64,000 nucleotides of DNA, from assembly GCA_013003535.1 (NCBI GenBank), contig JABDIY010000137.1, positions 23,178 to 87,177 on the forward strand, in the 5' to 3' direction. Shown here in pieces: positions 9,072-17,808 of the stretch (its first letter is position 1; each line of letters opens with the position of its first letter). The DNA is from Acidimicrobiales bacterium (GTDB lineage Bacteria; Actinomycetota; Acidimicrobiia; Acidimicrobiales; SZUA-35). The translations under genes were made by a program, and so were the position numbers. Under the pieces are notes generated by a model that saw only the letters and a list, made by a program, of their open reading frames with translations, made no database searches and was not told the DNA's origin.

Positions 9072-10303
9072 ACCTCCGAGACCTCCGCGTTCCGGTTTGT
9101 CTGGCTGTGCTCCAGGCTGGTCTTCAGGCGAATTCGGCCCGCGGCCGTTCCCCCGCTCACCACCGAGAATCGCTCTGGCGATTGGTTGCGATGATATTCG
9201 ACGGTTTCATCGGTGTCCTGCAACGCCACGGTCACTTCGAATGACCCTTGGAGAAGTGGCAGATCCTGGACCCGTAGGACGATCTCTCCTACACCGGGTT
9301 GGAGCTGACGAAGATCATCGCCAGCGATGTCCGCGCTGGAAACATTGGCGATGGCCAAACCATCATGGCTGAAGAGCCAGACCCGCAGGCGAACCGAGTC
9401 CAGCGGTGATCGACAAACGTAGCGAATTCTGGTGACCAGCTCATCCCCGGGGCGAAAGCTCTCGGATCCCGACGCCGGAGGATCGAATGCGACGCTGGTT
9501 ATTTCAACCGGTCGACGATCGGCCGCTGGCAGCTCGGTCGCCACGCCATCACCATGGCGAATTCCGGTGCGGGCTTCCAGCGCGTCTCGATACACGACAA
9601 CGCCGTCGCCGGGATCGCCTTCATAGATCATCTTGCCGCTGTTGAGGACCACTGCCTTGTTGCAGAACAACCGCACCATGTCGGGCGAGTGAGTAACGAT
9701 GATGATGGTCCGCCCGTCACGTTGAAAGCCCCGGATTCTTTCGAGACATTTGCGCTGGAAGGCTTCATCTCCCACTGCCAAGACCTCATCGATGAGGAGA
9801 ACGTCTGGCTTCAGATTCACTGCCACGGCGAAACCTAGCCGGGCGAACATCCCTGAGCTGTAATGTTTGACCTGAGTGTCGATGAACGCCGGGATCTCAG
9901 AGAAGTCGATGATGTCAGCGATCATTTCGTCGATCTGAAGCCTCGAGAAGCCTAAAATCGAGCCGTTCATATAGACGTTTTCCCGGCCGGTAAGGTCGGG
10001 GTGGAATCCGGCGCCCAACTCGAGCAATGCGCTCATCGACCCTCGAACGCGGACGGCTCCCGTATTGGGCCGGATGGTGCCGGAGATTATCTTGAGGAGC
10101 GTGCTCTTGCCGCTGCCGTTGTGACCCAGGATTCCGACCGTCTCCCCGGCCTGCACGTCGAATGCGACATCGTCCAACGCATGGAATGTCTCGGAATTCC
10201 CCCGACCGATAGAGAGCATCCGCTCCATCAACGAGTTCCCAACGCCGGTCTGGCGCTTGAAGGTTTTGGAGACGTGGTCTACCTCCACTGCCGTGTAGCT
10301 CAT
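9068..10303 (-). CDS. wzt: polysaccharide ABC transporter ATPase with Wzt C-terminal domain
   Basis: ATPase of an O-antigen/teichoic-acid-type exporter. Residues 1-240 are the nucleotide-binding domain: Walker A GHNGSGKST, signature YSSGMFARLGFAVA, Walker B DVLLIDEVLAVGDE, and the switch histidine in VTHSPD. Residues about 255-400 form the extra beta-sandwich that in Wzt proteins reads the end modification of the glycan before export. The ATG overlaps the wzm stop by ATGA. The next gene downstream is a coupled sulfotransferase, so the modification read here could be a sulfated glycan (inference). Confidence 0.93.
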   Translation of the reverse strand: MSYTAVEVDHVSKTFKRQTGVGNSLMERMLSIGRGNSETFHALDDVAFDVQAGETVGILGHNGSGKSTLLKIISGTIRPNTGAVRVRGSMSALLELGAGFHPDLTGRENVYMNGSILGFSRLQIDEMIADIIDFSEIPAFIDTQVKHYSSGMFARLGFAVAVNLKPDVLLIDEVLAVGDEAFQRKCLERIRGFQRDGRTIIIVTHSPDMVRLFCNKAVVLNSGKMIYEGDPGDGVVVYRDALEARTGIRHGDGVATELPAADRRPVEITSVAFDPPASGSESFRPGDELVTRIRYVCRSPLDSVRLRVWLFSHDGLAIANVSSADIAGDDLRQLQPGVGEIVLRVQDLPLLQGSFEVTVALQDTDETVEYHRNQSPERFSVVSGGTAAGRIRLKTSLEHSQTNRNAEVSEV

Positions 10304-11226
10304 CAGAGCGCCTCACCAAAGTCGCCTTCGAGACGAGCGAATACCTTGATCCCGACGAGGCAGAGGACCAGGGAAGTGAGCAGAGAGATAGCCAGCATTG
10401 TGATCAGGAACCCTTGACCTCTCATCAGAAGTTCGAAATGCGCTTCTTGATCGGCGGGAGAAAGGTTGGATGGGTTGTAGAGAACCCTATGGAAAGTGAC
10501 CATGGGTGCGATCATCGGGTTGAGCACGGTCAGCCACTCGGCTCGCTCCCCGCCCCAGTCGCGCAGGGCGCCTGCCACGAAGTCGTACTGGTAGACGATC
10601 GGTGTGAACCAGAAGAGCGAAAGCAGTGCCAACTCCAGAAAGTGGCCCGTGTCTCGGTAGTACACGTTGTAGGCGCTGAGAATGAAGCCCAGGCCCGTTG
10701 CGAGCAAGATCGTGGCCAGCAGCGCAGGAATGAGCATCCACAGCATGCTCCATGCCGGCACTTGACGGAAGACGGCCAGGCCGATCACCAGGACCACGAT
10801 TTGAAAGAAGAAACTGATGATCGATGCACCAACGGCGGCGATCGGCAGAATTTCCCGAGGGAACCACACCTTCTGAACCAGCGCTCCGTTGCCGATGATC
10901 GAAGACGTGGCACTTCCCAATCCCACCGAGAAAAGGTTCCAGACGAGAAGACCAGACAGAAAGAGCAGCCCATAACGCGGCGGTCCTCCCTTGAGAACGA
11001 AACCGAACACGAAGCTGAAGACCAGCAGGTAGAGCAACGGATTCAAAAGGGTCCAGATGAAGCCGAGGAAACTCTCCTTGTAGCGGACTTTGAGTTCCCG
11101 GCGAACCAGGTTCCCCAGTAGTTCTCGGTACTCCCAAACATCTCGGAGGCGCTGGGGCAGCGACCGTGGCACGCTCCCGTGCTCGATGAGAGGGGGAATT
11201 CCATCCGCCGATACTGCTGCAGTCAC
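10303..11226 (-). CDS. wzm: polysaccharide ABC-2 permease
   Basis: Membrane partner of the Wzt ATPase, 307 residues, with six predicted transmembrane helices of the ABC-2/TagG type. The amphipathic coupling region RRELKVRYKESFLGFIWTLL before the first helix and GxLVWNLFSVG are family hallmarks. It moves lipid-linked polysaccharide across the cytoplasmic membrane. The GTG start has TACGAT 6 bases upstream, consistent with a leaderless transcript that also covers wzt and the sulfotransferase. Confidence 0.92.
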   Translation of the reverse strand: MTAAVSADGIPPLIEHGSVPRSLPQRLRDVWEYRELLGNLVRRELKVRYKESFLGFIWTLLNPLLYLLVFSFVFGFVLKGGPPRYGLLFLSGLLVWNLFSVGLGSATSSIIGNGALVQKVWFPREILPIAAVGASIISFFFQIVVLVIGLAVFRQVPAWSMLWMLIPALLATILLATGLGFILSAYNVYYRDTGHFLELALLSLFWFTPIVYQYDFVAGALRDWGGERAEWLTVLNPMIAPMVTFHRVLYNPSNLSPADQEAHFELLMRGQGFLITMLAISLLTSLVLCLVGIKVFARLEGDFGEAL

Positions 11227-11232
11227 TCCACG

Positions 11233-11238
11233 ATCGTA
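11233..11238 (-). promoter_or_regulatory. putative -10 box, leaderless wzm
   Basis: TACGAT on the minus strand ends 6 bases before the GTG at 11226; supports that start and a transcript covering wzm-wzt-sulfotransferase. Confidence 0.5.
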
Positions 11239-11277
11239 GTGCCGGAGCCGGCCCGCATCGGGTACCCCGACTCTCGA

Positions 11278-12690
11278 TCAGCTTGCGGTTCGGGGGGTGC
11301 GGGTAGCGAAGAAGATCGTTCGTGACCCGCCGGTGAGGGTCTCGCGGCGACGCACCTCGAACCGTTCGCCGAGGAGACGTTCAAAGTTGTCCAGGGTGTA
11401 ATGGCTATAGATGCCCGGGCGTTTGTTGCGGAGCAGTTTCTGTACCATCTGGTCATTCTCGTCAGGGAACTCGATCACCAGATTTTCCGTAGAGTCGGCG
11501 AGAAGATCGAGTTGTTGCTGCAGCGGGATGTTGAAGGTCAAAGCCAAATGGTGAATGACCGCCAGATAAATCACGGCGTCGGGGCGGCTGCGGTGAAACA
11601 GCCCGGGACGCTCTGAACCCCGCCAGCCAACGCCGCCCCCGGCGGTGGAGAGATCCACGACCAATGGAGTGATCCGGTTTGCTTCTACCGAAGTCTCGGT
11701 CCGGAGCTGCTTGTAAAGCTGGTCGATCACAAGTTCGTCGGCATCCATGGCCAGGACCACATCGGCATGGTTGGCGGCGATTCGGCTGAACATCCCGTCA
11801 TTACAGCCAACATCCCATACGTGGCCCAGTGCTCCAGCACCGGCGAGACTGTCGTCGACAAACGCCGCCTTCTCGGCCAGGCTCCTGGATTCGTAGTGGC
11901 CACGATCGCTGTAGTCGGACCAGAGCGATTCGTCCAGACCAGTGTCCATGCTTTCCACGAGTTTGCGCGTCTTGGCCACCGTGGCCAGAAGGAGTTCCGT
12001 CTTCATTCCGGACTCCGCCACGTCTTCAGCGACCCCCTCGTCAGAATCGGCAAGTTTGGCCTGCGCCAACGCGTGAAACAAGACGTGGGTGAAGCGGCCC
12101 CGCTGGCGTTTGAGACGTAGCGGCCCCAGGAGACCCTTCGCCTGATCGACGGGAATCCCGTGTACGGAGCCTCGCAGGAACGGTTGAAACGAAACTCCGG
12201 CGTAGGCCTTCAACATCAGCGGGTACAAAAAAAGTTCGCAGAACTGCTGGTAACCGAACCAGGGATCAGACCGCTTACGCGGTTGAAATGATCCAACGTC
12301 GATGAAGATCGGTGTAGTTCCCACGAACTGGATGTTGTAGGACGAGGCGTCCTTTACACCAACTCCAGCCAGGGCGCCGGCCCGAACCAAATCCAACTGG
12401 AGAAGCGCGGCGTCTTTGAGCATCTGGAACGACCATTCGAACGGAAACGTGATCAGATCCAGTTTCGGGTGGCGCAGGATCGAGGTGGCGGGGGCAACAT
12501 GATCTTCGACCGCCATGAGTTCTGATTCGATGACAGTGCCCAGCTGGATCTGGGATTCAACGAAGGGCCAGACGGCGACTCGATCGGACTCACCCATCTC
12601 CGAAAACAGTCGATACACACTGTCATCAGCCACGACGACTCGGCTGAGAGGGTCTCGAAACGACCCGGAGTCCGCTTCGAGGAGAGCCAC
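11278..12690 (-). CDS. two-domain protein with C-terminal SAM methyltransferase (NoeA-like group)
   Basis: Protein of 470 residues. The N-terminal half has VKDASSYNIQFVG followed by TPIFIDVGSFQPR and PWFGYQQFCELFLYPLML, a pattern I associate with proteins named nodulation protein NoeA-related; its lysine and FID segment look faintly like a degenerate kinase fold, which is only a suggestion. The C-terminal half is a class I methyltransferase with VWDVGCNDGMFSRIAA (SAM motif I), VLAMDAD and an unusual IYLAVIHHLAL. The substrate is unknown; relatives sit in glycan clusters. The GTG start is 3 bases after the micro-protein stop, so the two are probably co-translated. Confidence 0.7.
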   Translation of the reverse strand: MALLEADSGSFRDPLSRVVVADDSVYRLFSEMGESDRVAVWPFVESQIQLGTVIESELMAVEDHVAPATSILRHPKLDLITFPFEWSFQMLKDAALLQLDLVRAGALAGVGVKDASSYNIQFVGTTPIFIDVGSFQPRKRSDPWFGYQQFCELFLYPLMLKAYAGVSFQPFLRGSVHGIPVDQAKGLLGPLRLKRQRGRFTHVLFHALAQAKLADSDEGVAEDVAESGMKTELLLATVAKTRKLVESMDTGLDESLWSDYSDRGHYESRSLAEKAAFVDDSLAGAGALGHVWDVGCNDGMFSRIAANHADVVLAMDADELVIDQLYKQLRTETSVEANRITPLVVDLSTAGGGVGWRGSERPGLFHRSRPDAVIYLAVIHHLALTFNIPLQQQLDLLADSTENLVIEFPDENDQMVQKLLRNKRPGIYSHYTLDNFERLLGERFEVRRRETLTGGSRTIFFATRTPRTAS

Positions 12691-12693
12691 GGC

Positions 12694-12885
12694 TCAGGAG
12701 GCAGTTTCGGAAGCGAGTGGTTCGCCGACGTTCTCGACGACTTCGCCTTCGGGCTTTGCGCCCTTCCCAAGGCGAGCCTTCAAACGCCGCATCCCCATTT
12801 TCCCGGCGACGGAGAGCCCTGCGGCACCACCTGCCACTGCGGAAGCGATCATGCTGCCGGTTGCAGCGTCTAGGTAAGAGAACAT
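12694..12885 (-). CDS. YLDxxTGS membrane micro-protein
   Basis: Sixty-three residues with FSYLDAATGSMIASAVAG, then a glycine/alanine-rich hydrophobic helix and a basic MRRLKARLGKG tail. I recognise this as a variant of small proteins starting with YLDPGTGS that often sit beside sulfatase-like membrane proteins and methyltransferases, as here. It is probably a single-helix membrane protein with a cytosolic acidic tail; its role is unknown. A leaderless -10 (TAACGT) lies 7 bases before the ATG, inside a 15-base palindrome. The next gene starts 3 bases downstream. Confidence 0.7.
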   Translation of the reverse strand: MFSYLDAATGSMIASAVAGGAAGLSVAGKMGMRRLKARLGKGAKPEGEVVENVGEPLASETAS

Positions 12886-12886
12886 T

Positions 12887-12901
12887 CCCTAAACGTTAGG
12901 G
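12887..12901 (-). promoter_or_regulatory. palindromic -10 region of the micro-protein gene
   Basis: CCCTAA-ACG-TTAGGG is a 6-base inverted repeat that contains TAACGT on the minus strand (12893-12898), 7 bases before the ATG. It may be both the -10 element of a leaderless transcript and an operator-like site. Confidence 0.45.
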
Positions 12902-12965
12902 CACTGGCGCAGGCAACCCGTGGCACTATGCAGGATCAACGATTGTTCGATCCGGCTCAGTTGGC

Positions 12966-14699
12966 TCATCGCGGGAGTGCATCGAAGAGAGGTTCGGCCG
13001 ATTGCCCGGGCGGTACAAAAGAGTGGAACCGGTCCACGGCTGCTTGAAACTGCTGGGGATCGACGGACAGGATCTGTGTCCGGCCCGGCGGCGGTTCGCC
13101 GTTGAGTCGATGACCCGCCATCCGTTCCGCAGGTAATTCACCGATTCCCATCACGTCCATGATGGTGGGAAACACGTCGGTGATCTCGGCCAACCGGTCG
13201 TCCTCAACCCCGACCGATTGACCGGGGTATTTCACGAACAGGGGGACCGCCGCCAATTCTGCGGTGGTTTCCGGCAGCAGGGTTCGGGCGGGGAGACCTT
13301 CTTGGAGCGCACCACCATGGTCCGCGACAACCACGATCAGCATCTCATCCATGCGCCCGGTGGCCTCGACGCTATCGAGGAACTCCCCCAGCAACATGTC
13401 GGTGAGTTCGAGCTGCATTGCATACATCAACACGCCGCGCCGATGATCGGGCCCAACCGGCCAGGTGTTGTCGTCAAGCCACGGGATCCACTCGGCCTCA
13501 TTGCCTGACCCGTCGGGCCGAAAATACCAGGGCGAATGCGGTAACAGCACGTGTTCGTAGTAGAAGGCCGGTTCGTCGAGGGTTCCGATCTGGCCGGTCA
13601 GGGATCGGAACTGACCTTGTAAATCTTGCTCCAGATCGTCCCACGGGAACTCCCAATCGTCCTCGGCGGTGACGTCGCGGGGTCGGGTGACCCGGGGTTG
13701 CCGGAACCGAGTCCACTGGTTGTTTATGTTGGGCACCCACCGCTGTGCGACTCCGGGAGGCAGAACCTGGTTCTGAACGACGATCAGACTGTCGTCCAGC
13801 AACAAAGACCAACCAAGATCGGGAAACTCGCATACGTCGCTAGGGCACAATCGTGTAACGCTCTCCCATGCCTCGACCCGATGCGTTGTAGCGAGTTCGG
13901 TGAACAGATTGCTGGGATAACTGGACACGGTGGGTGCGGGATCGTCGGTCCTCAGCTCACCGGAGAGAAGCGCCGGCACCGCCACCGATGTCTGCGTGGA
14001 GACCGTTGTTGCATTCCGGTACCACGTGCTCATTTCAGCCAACCGGGCGAAGTTCGGGAGCCGCGCCCGGTCGATCTGACCCTCCTCATCCAACATTGTG
14101 GCGAGTGGCAGTTCGTCGAAAACGATCAGCGCGACCGAGGTGTCGTTCAGGGCATCCGGAAGACTTCCCGATTCCGATGAGCTGCTGCCGTTCCCACCGA
14201 GAAGCCCCGATACGGGGCTGAGGCCGAGGAATAACACCGGGAAGATGAACGAAATCCAACCGAGATTGATCATCAGCCGTTGAACCAGGTCCATCCGCAA
14301 CGCGACCCAGGCCAGGATCGAGAGCAAGATGACGAGCGGTAACGCCACTTCGATTTGAAGATCGAGGGGCCGCCACGCGTACCCCGCCAAGGCCACGGCG
14401 GTGAGCAACGCCATTCCAACCGGAAGCAACGGGCGGGCTAAGCTCGGTGCCAGACGCTCGACTGCGAAAGCGATCGACCAGACCGCCGCCGCCGGGCCAA
14501 GGAAGATCAGCAGTGTGAGACCAATGATGTCCGCAGTGCCGCTGCGGTGAGCTACGAAGAACGTGGGATTCTCCCCGATCAACCCGAAAAAGGGCTGGCT
14601 GAGTCCGATCCCGAAGATCCCGAGCAGGATGAGGAATAGTCGCCAATCCGCCGAGAGACCCCGGTGTACTACAGCGCGGTCTCCAGTCTCAGCCTGCAC
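12966..14699 (-). CDS. membrane sulfatase-like (alkaline phosphatase superfamily) protein
   Basis: Protein of 577 residues with about five N-terminal membrane helices (residues 18-165) and an outward sulfatase/phosphodiesterase-fold domain. Metal-site segments include LIVFDELPL (first Asp), STQTSVAVPALL near the usual nucleophile position, EHVLLPHSPWYF and VVVADHGGALQ. This layout fits LtaS/EptA-like enzymes that transfer phosphate-linked groups onto surface glycans or lipids, but the exact reaction cannot be told. The GTG start has TAGTGT 6 bases upstream. It is followed by the YLDxxTGS micro-protein and the methyltransferase. Confidence 0.8.
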   Translation of the reverse strand: MQAETGDRAVVHRGLSADWRLFLILLGIFGIGLSQPFFGLIGENPTFFVAHRSGTADIIGLTLLIFLGPAAAVWSIAFAVERLAPSLARPLLPVGMALLTAVALAGYAWRPLDLQIEVALPLVILLSILAWVALRMDLVQRLMINLGWISFIFPVLFLGLSPVSGLLGGNGSSSSESGSLPDALNDTSVALIVFDELPLATMLDEEGQIDRARLPNFARLAEMSTWYRNATTVSTQTSVAVPALLSGELRTDDPAPTVSSYPSNLFTELATTHRVEAWESVTRLCPSDVCEFPDLGWSLLLDDSLIVVQNQVLPPGVAQRWVPNINNQWTRFRQPRVTRPRDVTAEDDWEFPWDDLEQDLQGQFRSLTGQIGTLDEPAFYYEHVLLPHSPWYFRPDGSGNEAEWIPWLDDNTWPVGPDHRRGVLMYAMQLELTDMLLGEFLDSVEATGRMDEMLIVVVADHGGALQEGLPARTLLPETTAELAAVPLFVKYPGQSVGVEDDRLAEITDVFPTIMDVMGIGELPAERMAGHRLNGEPPPGRTQILSVDPQQFQAAVDRFHSFVPPGQSAEPLFDALPR

Positions 14700-14705
14700 G
14701 GCCCG

Positions 14706-14711
14706 ACACTA
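14706..14711 (-). promoter_or_regulatory. putative -10 box, leaderless sulfatase-like gene
   Basis: TAGTGT on the minus strand ends 6 bases before the GTG at 14699. Confidence 0.5.
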
Positions 14712-14776
14712 GCCGACCACCAAGAGGGTCCGACCCATACTCGCCGGTGCACCCGCCCCAGCGTCGTTGATCCCTT

Positions 14777-14823
14777 GGTCACCTGCGATCACCGGGCGGG
14801 CCTACCGGTGAGTGCAGGTGACC
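14777..14823 (-). terminator. long hairpin after the SpoIID-like gene
   Basis: Perfect 10-base arms GGTCACCTGC (14777-14786) and GCAGGTGACC (14814-14823) enclose a second 6-base stem, CACCGG (14790-14795) and CCGGTG (14805-14810), with a symmetric 3-base internal loop and 9-base apex. It begins 8 bases after the stop of the SpoIID-like gene and lacks a T-run, as many actinobacterial terminators do. Confidence 0.65.
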
Positions 14824-14830
14824 GGGACAC

Positions 14831-16711
14831 CTAACCTCGAGTTTGGGCCTGATTGAAGTAGCGGTCCGTGGAAGCCAGTTCCACCGCCAAACCAATGTCG
14901 TCGACGGCGATCAGGCGAGCAGACCAGTACTCGATGGAGGCCTCACTCGGTGCGAAACCGAGAATGCGGGTGTACATGAGGATGGTGCGGTCCCGGCGGG
15001 ATTCGGCAGAGTAGTAAAAGTTGGCAGCAACGGCGGTTCTACTGGCCTGCCGGGAATCGAGAAGGCCAACCCAATACGCCAGACCTCCTGCATCAGCCGG
15101 GCGGCCGAGGATGTCGGTGTAGAGCTGGCTCACAAATCCGCTGTTGGTTCCACCGGCCGTAAGGAAGTACTCCTCAGAAGCAAAGAAGTAGGACCCGATG
15201 GCGTCGATCTCCGCTCCGTCGCGAAGTGTCTTGCGCCAGTAGGCTTCGCCTGCGGCGTCGGCTGGACGACCGAACGCCGTTTGATACAGCTGGGCCAGCA
15301 TCACGCCGGCGAATTGATCACTTTGAGCCAACTCGGTGGCGAGGCCTGATCGACTTTGATCCGAGTAAACCCTGCTGGCCCACTCCTGTCGCGTTCCGGC
15401 ATCGGGCTTTGCCCCGAGGAATGTCTCGGCGAGAGAGTCGACATAGTTGGAGATCTGTTCGGTCTCACCGCGCACGATCGGGCCGAGCGTAAACCAGTCG
15501 GATTTCAGGCCCAACGTGGTGCGAGCGACCCAGCCGGTCTGCGTTACGGTTCCCTGCTCGAATCGGAACTCGATGAGAGACACGCGGCCGCCGTCGGCTC
15601 CAAGGCCGTTCCGCGCCGTGACGACAAGTTCGAGGAGCTTCCCCTTACCGAACTTGCGTTCCAACGAAGAGACGTCGACCACCTTGGTCCACTGCCGATT
15701 GGGGTTGGCGGTGGTGGCGTCGCCGTCATCCTGGACCGACGGAAAGGTTCCCCCGGCGGTGAATCCGCCGGTACTGGAGGAGAACTCGGTACGGGCCACC
15801 CGCCCGGCGGAGTTCAGACGAACCAGTCCAGCCGTTGCGGCGATGGCGGCATCAGTACGAGGATCAGTGGTGGCGTAAATACTGCCGCCTGCGGCTTGGT
15901 GGAATCGTCCCTTGAACACTTGGCATCGGGTGGTCTCACAGGTATCGGCGAAAGGCAGATGGCGAGTATCACCGGCCATGGCATAACTTCGAGCGGCCAC
16001 GGCCTGCGCCTCGAGTGCCGGAGCCGGCCAGCTGGCCGGAGACTCGTTTGGAACAACGCCGCGCAGGTATTCCTCGATCGTGGTCACGTTGACCGTTCGG
16101 CGGGTTCCGGCGTGTTCGGCGGCAACGATCTCACCTGAATACCAGGTTCGGGCGCTGCCACTTCGGCACACGTGCAGCATCGACTCATGCGAGTCAGTTG
16201 CGGCAGGACTATCGGGAACCAAACGCACGTAGTCGTGTTGGGCGATCCCGCCGACCAGGGTCCAGGGGCCGGCACACGATGTGGCATAAGAAACCAGAAA
16301 CTGCGAACCGTCATGGCTGAGCCGCACCGCTCCGTTGGAAATGTAACCCAAGTCTTCATTACCGGGGCCCCGCAAGAGGATGTTTCCCGACTCCAAGCCA
16401 ACGGTGGTGCTCTGGCCGGCGTTGTAACTGAGGTCCGCCCGAACCCGATTTGGGGCGACCATGTTGTCCGTCGGAACAGCACCAGCCACGGTTCCACCAT
16501 AGAAGTGGTCGAGAATCTGGGCGCTGGACCAACCCTCATTGGCGTAGCCATATGCCCCGTATTGGCCGAGACCCCGACCGTGACCCCAGCCCCGACCGGT
16601 GATGGTGATCGTGGCCGTTTCGTCGGCGGCGCCGACAGGCGGCGACCACGCAAACGGAAGTAGGAGTATTGCAGCAGCGGCGGCGATGAGCCGGAGGCGG
16701 AGTGAACGCAT
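14831..16711 (-). CDS. secreted SpoIID/LytB-domain protein with C-terminal DUF4214 modules
   Basis: Exported protein of 626 residues: signal peptide (RLRLIAAAAAILLLPFAW..VGA), a SpoIID-type domain from about residue 32 to 300 with GRGWGHGRGLGQYGAYGYA and EYLRGVVPNESPASWPAPALEAQAVAARSYA, and DUF4214 repeats from about residue 420 (LYQTAFGRPADAAGEAYW, LYTDILGRPADAGGLAYW). SpoIID proteins are lytic transglycosylases acting on denuded peptidoglycan; non-sporulating relatives remodel walls. The ATG at 16711 places the signal peptide at the N-terminus; a frame back to 16762 is possible. The last 45 residues match the tail of the PGRP protein at 20.9 kb. Confidence 0.88.
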   Translation of the reverse strand: MRSLRLRLIAAAAAILLLPFAWSPPVGAADETATITITGRGWGHGRGLGQYGAYGYANEGWSSAQILDHFYGGTVAGAVPTDNMVAPNRVRADLSYNAGQSTTVGLESGNILLRGPGNEDLGYISNGAVRLSHDGSQFLVSYATSCAGPWTLVGGIAQHDYVRLVPDSPAATDSHESMLHVCRSGSARTWYSGEIVAAEHAGTRRTVNVTTIEEYLRGVVPNESPASWPAPALEAQAVAARSYAMAGDTRHLPFADTCETTRCQVFKGRFHQAAGGSIYATTDPRTDAAIAATAGLVRLNSAGRVARTEFSSSTGGFTAGGTFPSVQDDGDATTANPNRQWTKVVDVSSLERKFGKGKLLELVVTARNGLGADGGRVSLIEFRFEQGTVTQTGWVARTTLGLKSDWFTLGPIVRGETEQISNYVDSLAETFLGAKPDAGTRQEWASRVYSDQSRSGLATELAQSDQFAGVMLAQLYQTAFGRPADAAGEAYWRKTLRDGAEIDAIGSYFFASEEYFLTAGGTNSGFVSQLYTDILGRPADAGGLAYWVGLLDSRQASRTAVAANFYYSAESRRDRTILMYTRILGFAPSEASIEYWSARLIAVDDIGLAVELASTDRYFNQAQTRG

Positions 16712-16836
16712 GTGTAGGCCATCGGACCTACGGCGCGCCAGTGAAGGGGTTCCCCACAACATTTCAAAAGTTCAGCCGAAATCCCGTCAAATAGCCACTG
16801 GAAGTGGCCGATTATTGCCTGAAGTGGGAACTTTCC

Positions 16837-17808
16837 TTACTCGATGAGTGTGGCCAGGGCTTCGGCGGTCTGGAGCGAGAACCGGCGTGCGGCTGCTTCC
16901 CCCAGGTGGGTGAAGTCCACGAAGTCGTTGTTGGTGAAGTCCTCGGCCACCGAAACCACGGGCACGTCCAGTTCGGCACCAAGGGCGGTCACGGTGGCAT
17001 GAACCAATTCATGTTCGGCCGGGCCGGATCGATAAAGGTCGGTGAAACGAGGTGGGACCGGGAGTTCGACGAGAACAACCGCTATCCCGGCAGCAAGCAA
17101 TTGGTCGACGGTTCGGGCAATCGCCGCAAGATCGTCTCGGTCCAGAACGAAAGGCGTGATCCGACCCCGCATCTCCGCTTGGCGTGATGGTGCAACGACG
17201 CGTCGAAAATCGATGCGTTCGCCTCGGTCACCCATATTGGTCTCAGCCTCCCCTCGGTCCGTCAATCGCTGGTTCGCGATCACACCTGCTAGGGCGGATG
17301 GCTCTCGAAGAATGGTGCGGTTCCTGACCAACGCCGAAAACGATGCTGCGGTGCGCTCCACCGACGCCGAGGCCCCGTCCTTGGTGTTGAGTGCCGATCG
17401 ATACGCGGACTCGGTGGCCTGGCCGTACGCGGCCGAGATATCCAAGGCCGAGAGCCCCCACACCACGGTGGACACGTTCAGACGGTCCATCACTTGATCC
17501 AACAACCATGGTTCCACCACCACCGGGACGCCACCGTTGATGCCGGCGTTGTAGACAGATACCAGGTTGAGCTGGGCCGAAAGGACCGATGGAACGAGAT
17601 CCTGCTGGGCCATGGACGTTCCCACCACGACCAGACTCGGATCTGATCCCAGCGCATCCATCTGATCGATCTTGAGTTCGACAGCGTAGTCATGCCAGCG
17701 AAGGGCCTCAGAACCCGGAGCTACCGCCACGCGGGCGATGCCCTCGGCGACGCCAGCAACTATCAGCGCGGCGACGAGGAACCGCAGCACCGCCACTCGA
17801 CTCATCAC
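16837..17808 (-). CDS. membrane-anchored SGNH-hydrolase-like protein
   Basis: Protein of 323 residues with one N-terminal membrane helix (VLRFLVAALIVAGVAEG). The outward domain has VVVGTSMAQQDLVP (block I with Ser), YNAGINGG (block II-like) and VDFTHLGEAAARRF, the Asp-x-x-His block V of SGNH/GDSL esterases. Together with the MBOAT protein it probably moves acetyl groups onto or off a surface glycan (inference from AlgI/AlgX and DltB/DltD-type pairs). The GTG at 17808 overlaps the previous stop by GTGA; ATG at 17805 is equally possible. Confidence 0.75.
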   Translation of the reverse strand: MMSRVAVLRFLVAALIVAGVAEGIARVAVAPGSEALRWHDYAVELKIDQMDALGSDPSLVVVGTSMAQQDLVPSVLSAQLNLVSVYNAGINGGVPVVVEPWLLDQVMDRLNVSTVVWGLSALDISAAYGQATESAYRSALNTKDGASASVERTAASFSALVRNRTILREPSALAGVIANQRLTDRGEAETNMGDRGERIDFRRVVAPSRQAEMRGRITPFVLDRDDLAAIARTVDQLLAAGIAVVLVELPVPPRFTDLYRSGPAEHELVHATVTALGAELDVPVVSVAEDFTNNDFVDFTHLGEAAARRFSLQTAEALATLIE

